A DNA stretch of 64,000 nucleotides from Micrococcus sp. EYE_212 (GTDB lineage: Bacteria > Actinomycetota > Actinomycetes > Actinomycetales > Micrococcaceae), in contig NZ_JAHXOZ010000008.1 of assembly GCF_023147585.1 (NCBI RefSeq), positions 62,001 to 126,000 of the forward strand, written 5' to 3'. Below are positions 57,001 through 64,000 of the stretch, piece after piece. The notes under the pieces were generated by a model. That model was not told the origin of the DNA and did not search any database. It saw only the letters and a list, made by a program, of their open reading frames with translations. Position 1 is the stretch's first letter, and every line of letters begins with the position of its first letter. Both the position numbers and the translations under genes were made by a program.

Positions 57001-58685
57001 GCCACCCCGTGTGCTCCCCGCGCGAGCGGGGATGAGCCGTAGCTGGGCCTGCCAGCCCGCCACAGCGGCCAGTGCTCCCCGCGCGAGCGGGGATGAGCCT
57101 CCGTAGCTAAGTTCCACGTATCCAACGGTGAAGTGCTCCCCGCGCGAGCGGGGATGAGCCCCCTCCCGCCCCATGCAAGCCGCTCACATGTTGGTGCTCC
57201 CCGCGCGAGCGGGGATGAGCCGGACACGGCAGGGGGCAGAGATGCCTTGAGGGAGTGCTCCCCGCGCGAGCGGGGATGAGCCTGGAGCCCCCGCATGAGC
57301 ACCGAGCACACGACCGTGCTCCCCGCGCGAGCGGGGATGAGCCCTGTGCCATGCGACGGGGGAGCACGCCCTTGCCGTGCTCCCCGCGCGAGCGGGGATG
57401 AGCCCCTACGACGCAAGATGCGCGACGGCGAGGTGACGTGCTCCCCGCGCGAGCGGGGATGAGCCGATGGCTCTTGACGCCTGGATCCGGGGGCGGCAGT
57501 GCTCCCCGCGCGAGCGGGGATGAGCCCTCCAGGCCCACGAGGGCGGGGACGTAGACGACGTGCTCCCCGCGCGAGCGGGGATGAGCCCTTCCTCGCCGCG
57601 CTGTTCTGGCAAAGCTTGTTGTGCTCCCCGCGCGAGCGGGGATGAGCCGCGCACCAGCACCTCGGAGGCGAGAGCGGAGTCGTGCTCCCCGCGCGAGCGG
57701 GGATGAGCCCTTCGAGAGCGCGGGCGCGGTGAAGACGGGTGAGTGCTCCCCGCGCGAGCGGGGATGAGCCCCACATGTAGTAGTTCCTGTAGTAGGCAGG
57801 GGTGTGCTCCCCGCGCGAGCGGGGATGAGCCCGCGGCACCTGGCCCAGCTCCGAGGCCCAGCGAGTGCTCCCCGCGCGAGCGGGGATGAGCCTCCGTGGC
57901 GGGACAACCCGCCGGTCTATGGGGAGTGCTCCCCGCGCGAGCGGGGATGAGCCGTCGTGGCGGCGGTGCAGCTTGAGCACGGCCTCGTGCTCCCCGCGCG
58001 AGCGGGGATGAGCCCCTCGGCCCGGCGGCGACGAACGAGGTCGCCTTGTGCTCCCCGCGCGAGCGGGGATGAGCCCGTCCGCGCAATATCCGCACGGGAG
58101 AGGCCATCGTGCTCCCCGCGCGAGCGGGGATGAGCCCGGCACCTATCGCGGGCGCGTCACATACAAGGGGTGCTCCCCGCGCGAGCGGGGATGAGCCCGC
58201 GATCTGGGCGTCCTCCACGCCACCCAGTGGGTGCTCCCCGCGCGAGCGGGGATGAGCCGATCGAGAGCATCACGATCCACCACTGGTCGGAGTGCTCCCC
58301 GCGCGAGCGGGGATGAGCCCATCTCCGACGCGCTCCGCCAGCGCCCCGGCATGTGCTCCCCGCGCGAGCGGGGATGAGCCCACGGCGGCGACGAGCAGGG
58401 GCCCGAAGATGGCGTGCTCCCCGCGCGAGCGGGGATGAGCCCGTGTCCTCCTACGTGGATTCCTCCACGGTGGCGTGCTCCCCGCGCGAGCGGGGATGAG
58501 CCGTGTGGCCGCACCATCCCTGGCGGCAACAGCGGGTGCTCCCCGCGCGAGCGGGGATGAGCCCGATCCGCTTGGTGGGGGTGTCCCATCCCAGGTGTGC
58601 TCCCCGCGCGAGCGGGGATGAGTCCGCGCCCGCCGTGAGGAAGAGGAGCGGCAGAAGGTGCTCCCCGCGCGAGCGGGGATGAGCC
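54083..58685 (+). CRISPR. type I-E CRISPR array, 76 repeats and 75 spacers
   Basis: Repeats have a 28-base core beginning GTGCTCCCCGCGCGAGC and ending GGGGATGAGCC. Spacers appear to be 33 bases throughout; every repeat start I checked falls on a strict 61-base step from 54083 to 58658. The inverted part CCCCGC/GCGGGG forms the stem cut by Cas6e. Orientation matches the cas operon, with the leader next to cas2e, so the newest spacers are at the 54.1 kb end. The repeat at 58597 is the only variant seen (GAGTC for GAGCC). No spacer repeats were noticed by eye. After the last repeat 33 bases run to the IS5-family element. Confidence 0.98.
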
Positions 58686-58715
58686 CTGGCATGAGCTGAA
58701 GGCGGCGCTGCCGGA

Positions 58716-59611
58716 CTAGGGCGTGTCTGACAATCGTTTGGACCACGCGATCACCGCGTTCAGCACCACGGCGGCCCGGTAGACGGTGGAGTACTTGTCA
58801 TACCGGGTTGCCAGCCCGCGCCACTGCTTGAGTTGGGCGTACTGGCGCTCGATGACGTTGCGGCCCTTGTAGGCGGCCGCGTCGAGGCCCACGGGCCTAC
58901 CACCGCGGGGGCCGCGGCGTCTGCGATGGCCCTGCTGGTCGGCCGGCTCGGGGATGACCGCCTTGATCCGGCGGGCACGCAGGTGGGCGCGGATCGCCCG
59001 TGATGAGTACGCCTTGTCGCCCAGGAGCGCGTCCGGGCGGGTCCGGGGCCGGCCCACCGGGCGGGCCACGTGCAGCTGCCCCAGCAACGGCAGCAGCATG
59101 GGGGAGTCTCCTGCTTGGCCGGCGGTGATCAGGCTGACCAGCGGCAGCCCGGTCCCGTCCACGAGCTGATGGATCTTCGTGCTCAACCCGCCGCGAGAAC
59201 GTCCGATGCCGTGATCGGCCGGCTCCTCATGCGGATTCTTGTAGTTCGATCCATCCCCCTATGTGGCGGGTGGTGTTCGTGGCGTGCTGGTGAGCGCGGG
59301 CGATCGTGGAGTCCACCGAGACCGACCAGTCCACCAAGCCCTGCGCGTCAGCGGCGGCGGTCAGCTTCGTCAGCACCGTGTCCCAGGTGCCCTCGGCCGC
59401 CATCCGGCGGTGCCAGGTCCACACTTCTCTGCCAGGGCCCGTAGACCTCGGGCAGATCCCTCCAGGGGATCCCGCACCGGTACCGGTAGATGATCGCCTC
59501 CACCATCGTGCGGGCATCGGCGAACGGCCGGCCCTGCCGCCCGGTCCGGGTCGGGAGCATCGGGGCGATCAGTTCCCATTGGGCATCGGAGAGCATCTGG
59601 AAACGAGACAT
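58716..59611 (-). pseudogene. IS5-family transposase in three reading frames
   Basis: The N-terminal part MSRFQMLSDAQWELIAPMLP ... IPWRDLPEVYGPWQ is in one frame. EVWTWHRRMAAEGTWDTVLT and VSVDSTIARAHQHATN are in a second. STKIHQLVDGTGLPLVSLI, LGDKAYSS and NVIERQYAQLKQW are in a third. The switches are near 59440 and 59250. The DDE residues (Asp in VDST, Asp in GDKAY, Glu in IERQY) survive. IS5-family members can use one programmed frameshift, but two suggests mutation. The stop TAG uses the target's CTA. Confidence 0.8.
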
Positions 59612-59659
59612 GCCTTTCAGGGTGTCAGCCGGCCCCTGGACTCATTGTCAGACACGCCC
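58719..59659 (-). mobile_element. IS5-family (IS427-group-like) insertion sequence next to the CRISPR array
   Basis: Perfect 16-base terminal inverted repeats, GGGCGTGTCTGACAAT at 58719-58734 and its complement at 59644-59659. A TA dinucleotide is duplicated on each side (58717-58718 and 59660-59661) in a CTAG target. The element is 941 bases. It begins 33 bases after the last CRISPR repeat, so it may have replaced or displaced an older part of the array or simply landed in the trailer. Confidence 0.9.
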
Positions 59660-59661
59660 TA

Positions 59662-59905
59662 GGCCTGGCCGGTGTCGGTCAGGGCGAACAGTGGCCACGC
59701 GGCCAGTACCGCGACGATGCCTCCGGCCATGGAGGCGCGGCTCGAGCCCCAGGCCGCGGCCACGCGCCCGAAAGAGCAGGATCACGAAGATCTGCGCGGG
59801 GGCGACCACCAGGGTCGCGTTGGCCACTGTTTGGCGGTCGACACCGAGGGTGTTGGTGATGGCGGAGAGCACGAAGGTGTTCATCACGTAGAAGCCGCCG
59901 CACTG
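59662..59905 (-). pseudogene. MFS transporter C-terminal remnant
   Basis: Reads MNTFVLSAITNTLGVDRQTV and APAQIFVILLF, then after a one-base insertion GRVAAAWGSSRASMAGGIVA and LTDTGQA. This looks like the C-terminal part of a major facilitator transporter. The 5' part is missing upstream of about 59905, where the sequence changes abruptly to TGTCCAATTTCA, possibly another mobile-element end. Confidence 0.6.
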
Positions 59906-59947
59906 AAATTGGACACCCGCCGATGGCGGGGTGGCTTGCCCCGGCGG

Positions 59948-60592
59948 TCAGTAAGCCCTTGCCTCCATCCAGGCGAGGACATCGAAGACCCGGAGCATAG
60001 AGACCTCGGCGGGCAGTGACGCCGCCGAATGGTAGGACGCGAGTCGCTTCCAGAGGGTCCTGTCTTGTGCCGAGAACGCCGCATGCAGCAGCTCACGCCC
60101 CGTGTGGCTGTCCTGCCGCGTCTCATAAAAGACGGTCTGGCGCAGCTCGGCGTCGATGATCGGGAAGAATCGCGGCCGCTTGCGGGCGACGAGCTTCGAC
60201 GCAATCGTCGGGCCGATCTTCGGCAGGGTCTTCAGCGCCTCATAGAGCTCGTACACCGGTGCCATGTCCTTGCCGGACGGGTCCGGGTCGACGTCGATGA
60301 AGTCGCGGTCGGGCCCGACGGCCTCCAGTAGCCCAGCGAAGCGCTCCCTCTGTGTGATGAGCAGATGCACGACGGCACGGCCCGGCACTGGCGTGTTCAG
60401 CAGGGCGGCGGAGGCGACGTCGTCGGAGGTGAACACGTTCGCAGACGCTGCGCGCGTCCCGCTCGGGTCGAACCCGTCCCATCGGCTGCCGATGAACTTG
60501 CAGGGCGTGAAGGAGTGGCCGAGGAGGTCGACGGCACGCTCGGTCTGATCGGAGACGACGGTGCGGGGCAGGTGCAGCTGGGGCGCGGTCAT
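59948..60592 (-). CDS. DUF6308-like protein with helix-hairpin-helix motif
   Basis: The 214-residue protein is recognisable as a DUF6308-type actinobacterial protein. The helix-hairpin-helix, LKTLPKIGPTIASKLVARKR (120-139), suggests DNA contact. Conserved-looking blocks are CKFIGSRWDGFDPSGTR and VPGRAVVHLLITQ. The function is unknown. It is divergent from the GIY-YIG gene by 95 bases, and the pair sits between remnants of mobile and transporter genes, beside the CRISPR locus. Confidence 0.75.
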   Translation of the reverse strand: MTAPQLHLPRTVVSDQTERAVDLLGHSFTPCKFIGSRWDGFDPSGTRAASANVFTSDDVASAALLNTPVPGRAVVHLLITQRERFAGLLEAVGPDRDFIDVDPDPSGKDMAPVYELYEALKTLPKIGPTIASKLVARKRPRFFPIIDAELRQTVFYETRQDSHTGRELLHAAFSAQDRTLWKRLASYHSAASLPAEVSMLRVFDVLAWMEARAY

Positions 60593-60687
60593 GGCTTCCT
60601 TTTCCGATAGGAGGCGTCACGGTGATTGTGGCTGTGGGCTCATCGCAGCGGAAGGGTGATCAGGGGTCCTCGGCAGAATGGGGTCCC

Positions 60688-61527
60688 ATGGAGTCCACCC
60701 AGCCCTTCGTCCTAACCCTCGGGGCCGTCCTCGCCGCCGCCGGCCTTGACCCGCACGACGTCCTGGCCATCCGCCACACCTACAAGGAGTCGGGGCTGCC
60801 GTCGCGGGCGGCAGCCACGCCGGAGCGCGTGCTCGCCTACACGCGGGAGCAGCACCACGTGGGGAAGTTCCCGAAGGAGCCCGCCCGCCACTGGCTGATC
60901 TTCATGGGGGAGGGCGGGCGTCGCTCCCGCCTCACCGCCGTGTACGAGAACCGCGGGGAAGCCGTGGCTGAGCGCACGGAGCGGTACCGGTACTACGACG
61001 TTGCGCCGGTGCCGCTGCTGGCCTCCCTCGAGGAGCGCCTGGTGGTGGAGTGGTCCGCCGACCCCGTGAACTGGGCCAAGCGCGGCCCCCTGGCGGCGCG
61101 GTTCCCCGTCCTCGAGATCGCCGACCCCACCACCGAGGCGTTCCCCGGCTTCGACCACGTGCTGCTCAGCTACGGGGACCTGCAGTCAATGGTGACCGAG
61201 ACCCGCTATGCCGGCTGGCGCACCGCCCTGGAGGCCGTACGCGGGATCTACCTGATCGCCGACGAGACCGCGGGCCAGTGTTATGTCGGCAAGGCCGACG
61301 GCGAGCGTGGTGTGCTCGGGCGGTGGGAGGCCTACGCCCGTGACGGGCATGGCGGGAACGTCGCCCTCCGGGATGCCCTGGAGCTCGACCCCGCCCAGCC
61401 GGAGCGGTACACGTTCAGCCTGTTGCGCGTGTTCGGCTCCAACACCCCGCAGGCCCAGATCGACGCCGCGGAGAAGCACTACAAGGAGGCTCTGATGACG
61501 CGCCGGTTCGGGCTGAACCGGAACTGA
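60688..61527 (+). CDS. GIY-YIG nuclease-family protein
   Basis: The 279-residue protein has a C-terminal GIY-YIG domain: GIYLIADETAGQCYVGKADG (186-205), Arg212 in LGRWEAYARDGHGGN, and a likely catalytic Glu (about 262) in AAEKHYKEALM. The N-terminal 170 residues are of unknown fold and contain RHTYKESGLPSRAAATPERV and HWLIFMGEGGRRSRLTAVYE. The start at ATG 60688 (MESTQPFVLTLG) is preferred; the frame is open back to 60622. It could be a defence nuclease, but no phage-related evidence beyond location exists. Confidence 0.85.
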   Translation: MESTQPFVLTLGAVLAAAGLDPHDVLAIRHTYKESGLPSRAAATPERVLAYTREQHHVGKFPKEPARHWLIFMGEGGRRSRLTAVYENRGEAVAERTERYRYYDVAPVPLLASLEERLVVEWSADPVNWAKRGPLAARFPVLEIADPTTEAFPGFDHVLLSYGDLQSMVTETRYAGWRTALEAVRGIYLIADETAGQCYVGKADGERGVLGRWEAYARDGHGGNVALRDALELDPAQPERYTFSLLRVFGSNTPQAQIDAAEKHYKEALMTRRFGLNRN

Positions 61528-61589
61528 ACGGACTTCGTTGTTCTGGGGGAGAGAGCGAAGGGCAGACGGGGGGATGGAATGCCGCGCCG

Positions 61590-62091
61590 AGCCTCGGAGA
61601 GGAGGACAAGTGCGCCATCCAGGCACTGCAGCCACCGCTGAGTTCCTCGAATGCGACTGCCCACGAGCACACGGGGCATCTGCAAGCCGCCCGCATTGAT
61701 GTCGTCGCGCGGCCCAGGTCTGATGGGTGTGAACGGCCCACCCAGAACCGGCAAGACGACCATGCTCCGGGACATCCTGGCGTCCAACGTCGTCGAACGA
61801 GCACGCCGATTGTCGGCGTGTGAGAACCCACTCGACGCCTTCACCGAACGCACCCATGAGTGGACCGGCGAGGGCAGGACGCGACGACGGGTGCGCAAAC
61901 TCTGGCCCGAGGTGGTCGGCTTCGAAATGGTGGTGGCCCCGGCGAACAACGCGGCCGTGGAGAACATCTCCGAGGAGATTCCACATCGGAGCGCCATCAA
62001 GGACGGCCGAGACGTGGATGCGGACTACTTCGGCGAACTGGCCACCGCCGCTTTGGGCGGAAGCGGCGGGGCAAGAGGACGCCCTGGGTGA
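61590..62091 (+). pseudogene. SF1-type DNA/RNA helicase fragment
   Basis: The visible helicase part reads GLMGVNGPPRTGKTTMLRDI, VVERARRLSACENPLDAF, GFEMVVAPANNAAVENISEE and DADYFGELATAALG. It lines up with the first ATPase domain of large DNA2/NAM7-type helicases. A frameshift near 61710 separates it from an upstream frame (AARIDVVARP). The Walker A has Arg where Gly is usual (GPPRTGKT). Both ends of the gene are missing, so it is a remnant. Confidence 0.7.
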
Positions 62092-62268
62092 GGACAGCTT
62101 GACGTCGGAGCAGCCGGGCACCTCGGGCCTGGCCACTGCGCCGATGGCAACGGCACCGACTCCGCCCCGCTCCGCGCGCAGGCGGCCGACGAGGGGGTAG
62201 TGCTGCTCGGGGTCCTTCTGGAGGGCCCGGACCGGCTCGGACCGGCCCGGGCGCACGGATCGGACGGC
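62092..62268. other. gap before glpK stop
   Basis: 177 bases with no gene. A GC-rich inverted repeat around 62225-62250 (GCCCGGACCGG ... CCGGCCCGGGC) could end glpK transcription. Confidence 0.35.
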
Positions 62269-63801
62269 TCAGCCCTGGGCCGACTCGACGTCCTCGTCGA
62301 CCCAGTCGCGGGAGCGTTCCACGGCCTTCTTCCACAGCCGCAGGGCGCGCTCAGCCTCCTCCTCGTCCATGGTGGGCTCCCAGCGCTTGTCCTCTTCCCA
62401 GTTGGCCACGAGCTCGTCCTGGGACGCCCAGAACCCCACCGCCAGGCCTGCGGCGTAGGCGGCGCCGAGAGCGGTGGTCTCGACGACCTTGGGGCGCACG
62501 ACGGGCACGCGCAGCAGGTCCGCCTGGAACTGCATGAGCAGCTCGTTGGCGACCATGCCACCGTCGACCTTCAGTTCGGTGAGGTCCACGCCGGAGTCCG
62601 CGTTCATGGCGTCCAGGACCTCGCGGCTCTGGAAGGCGGTGGCCTCGAGCGCCGCGCGGGCGATGTGCCCCTTGTTGACGTAACGGGTCATGCCCACCAT
62701 GGCGCCGCGGGCCGCGGCGTCCCAGTGCGGGGCGAAGAGGCCGGAGAACGCGGGGACGAAGTACACGCCGCCGTTGTCCTCCACGCCGGCGGCCAGGGTC
62801 TCGACCTCCGGGGCGCTGCCGATCATCCCGAGGTTGTCCCGCAGCCACTGGATCAGCGAGCCGGTGACGGCGATCGAGCCCTCCAGCGCGTACACCGGCT
62901 TCTGGTCGCCAATGCGGTACGCCACCGTGGTGAGCAGGCCGTTGTCCGACTGCACCGGCTCCTCGCCGGTGTTGATCAGCATGAAGTTGCCGGTGCCGTA
63001 CGTGTTCTTGGCCTGGCCGACCTCGAAGCACGCCTGGCCGAAGGTCGCCGCGTGCTGGTCGCCCAGGATGCCGGTGATCGGCGTCTCGCGCAGCAGCTGC
63101 TGGCCGGATACGGTGCCCACCTCGGCGGAGGAGCTGACGATCTCCGGAAGCATGGACATCGGGATGCCCATGTCCGCGCAGATCTCCTCGTTCCAGTCGA
63201 GGGTGTCCAGGTTCATCAGCATGGTGCGGGAGGCGTTGGTGACGTCGGTGACGTGCCGGCCGCCCTCGCCGCCGCCGGTGAGATTCCACACGAGCCACGA
63301 GTCCGTGGTGCCGAAGATGAGGTCGCCGTTCTCGGCGGCCTCCCGGGCACCGTCCACGTTCTCCAGAATCCAGGCCACCTTGGGGCCGGAGAAGTACGTG
63401 GCCAGGGGCAGCCCGACGCGCTCCTTGTAGCGGTCCGCGCCGACGTCGCCGGCCAGGCGCTCGCAGAGGCGGTCGGTGCGGGTGTCCTGCCACACGATGG
63501 CGTTGTACACCGGCTTGCCGGTGTTGCGGTCCCACACCACGGTGGTCTCACGCTGGTTCGTGATGCCCACGGCGGCGACGTCGTGTCGGGTCACCTCGGC
63601 GCGGGCCAGGGCCTCGCCGACGACCTCGCGGGTGTTCGTCCAGATCTCCACTGGGTCGTGCTCCACCCAGCCGGCGCGCGGGAAGATCTGCTCGTGTTCG
63701 CGCTGACCAGTGGACACGATGGCCCCACTGTGGTCGAAGAGGATCGCGCGCGTGGACGTGGTGCCCTGGTCGATGGCCATCACATAGCGGGGGGTGGTCA
63801 T
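62269..63801 (-). CDS. glpK: glycerol kinase
   Basis: GlpK phosphorylates glycerol to glycerol-3-phosphate using ATP. The 510-residue FGGY-family protein begins [20 protein letters not shown] with the phosphate-1 loop. It has [67 protein letters not shown] and the ATP-binding [20 protein letters not shown]. The ATG at 63801 follows GAAGGAGTAGGACATG-type sequence with AGGAG. It lies downstream of glpF on the same strand, the usual glycerol-uptake operon. Confidence 0.97.
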   Translation of the reverse strand: MTTPRYVMAIDQGTTSTRAILFDHSGAIVSTGQREHEQIFPRAGWVEHDPVEIWTNTREVVGEALARAEVTRHDVAAVGITNQRETTVVWDRNTGKPVYNAIVWQDTRTDRLCERLAGDVGADRYKERVGLPLATYFSGPKVAWILENVDGAREAAENGDLIFGTTDSWLVWNLTGGGEGGRHVTDVTNASRTMLMNLDTLDWNEEICADMGIPMSMLPEIVSSSAEVGTVSGQQLLRETPITGILGDQHAATFGQACFEVGQAKNTYGTGNFMLINTGEEPVQSDNGLLTTVAYRIGDQKPVYALEGSIAVTGSLIQWLRDNLGMIGSAPEVETLAAGVEDNGGVYFVPAFSGLFAPHWDAAARGAMVGMTRYVNKGHIARAALEATAFQSREVLDAMNADSGVDLTELKVDGGMVANELLMQFQADLLRVPVVRPKVVETTALGAAYAAGLAVGFWASQDELVANWEEDKRWEPTMDEEEAERALRLWKKAVERSRDWVDEDVESAQG

Positions 63802-63912
63802 GTCCTACTCCTTCGGAGGTGGTCACGGGGGTGTGGGGGTGGCGGGCGCGTTCCCGCAGGGGAACGTGCCCGCCGGGGTTGGACGGGCAGACCGCTCAGA
63901 TGAACGGGCTGC

Positions 63913-64000
63913 TCAGACGAACAGCGGCGCGGCGAGGCCCGCCAGGACGGCGCCGACGAGCGGGCCGACGATCGGCACCCAGGCGTAGCCCCAGTCCGAG
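63913..64000 (-). CDS. glpF: glycerol uptake facilitator, C-terminal end only
   Basis: The last 28 codons read SDWGYAWVPIVGPLVGAVLA, then GLAAPLFV and a stop. This matches the sixth membrane helix of aquaglyceroporins, where DWGYAWVP(I/L)VGP is typical. Most of the gene lies off the right edge. The gap to glpK is 111 bases with no clear terminator. Confidence 0.75.
   Translation of the reverse strand, partial: SDWGYAWVPIVGPLVGAVLAGLAAPLFV

Noticed and set aside
54083-58685. Long minus-strand open frames across the array with recurring SSPLARGA, LIPARAGST and HPRSRGEH blocks
   Set aside because: The repeat lacks stops in these frames and the 61-base period rotates them; this is an artefact of the CRISPR array, not a repeat protein.
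59887-59920. TGTCCAATTTCA as an insertion-sequence end
   Set aside because: It resembles IS ends but no matching inverted repeat or transposase was found nearby; kept only as a possible junction.

Overview
This 64 kb window is from a high-GC actinobacterium. The chromosome-origin gene order, inositol-3-phosphate synthase and strong G/C third positions point to Micrococcaceae, probably Micrococcus or a close relative. That assignment is an inference from gene order and protein character; no database search was run.

Layout. (1) 1-13.5 kb is the replication-origin core: gyrA (3' end off the window), gyrB, dciA, recF, dnaN, the origin itself (about 7570-8369, dense in DnaA boxes) and dnaA, all on the minus strand. 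Divergent from these on the plus strand are rpmH, rnpA, yidD, yidC, jag and rsmG. (2) 13.6-19.1 kb is the chromosome segregation locus. parA and parB are 3.1 kb apart, separated by an IS481-family element, four parS sites and a second group of DnaA boxes. (3) 19.2-28.6 kb holds trxA, trxB, a membrane-anchored pseudokinase, murJ, a NUDIX hydrolase, cca and fhs. This matches the mycobacterial order but lacks sigM and the large secreted-protein gene usually found there. (4) 28.7-37.2 kb holds ino1, a GT87-type membrane glycosyltransferase, an M18 aminopeptidase, a PD-(D/E)XK-like endonuclease gene and the ribosomal operon rpsF-ssb-rpsR-rplI. Three near-identical long palindromes lie here, two of them flanking the endonuclease gene. 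(5) 37.3-42.3 kb holds a RimK-type glutamate ligase fused to an RCK_C domain, next to a retropepsin-like 'ATP-dependent zinc protease' and an AstE/AspA-like deacylase. These lie just downstream of rpsF, whose product is the known RimK target in other bacteria. A thioesterase and an Old Yellow Enzyme follow. (6) 42.3-44.8 kb holds dnaB, preceded by a third cluster of DnaA boxes, and a decayed acetyltransferase. (7) 44.9-58.7 kb is a complete type I-E CRISPR-Cas system (cas3, casA, casB, cas7e, cas5e, cas6e, cas1e, cas2e) followed by an array of 76 repeats and 75 spacers. (8) 58.7-62.1 kb is accessory DNA: an IS5-family element at the array's distal edge, transporter and helicase remnants, and a divergent DUF6308 / GIY-YIG pair. 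(9) 62.3-64 kb holds glpK and the 3' end of glpF.

Most of the window is conserved housekeeping. The most unusual points are the RimK-RCK fusion beside its likely substrate operon, the palindromes flanking an endonuclease gene, DnaA boxes outside oriC (upstream of dnaB and between parA and parB), and a complete absence of A at the first position after every CRISPR repeat core.
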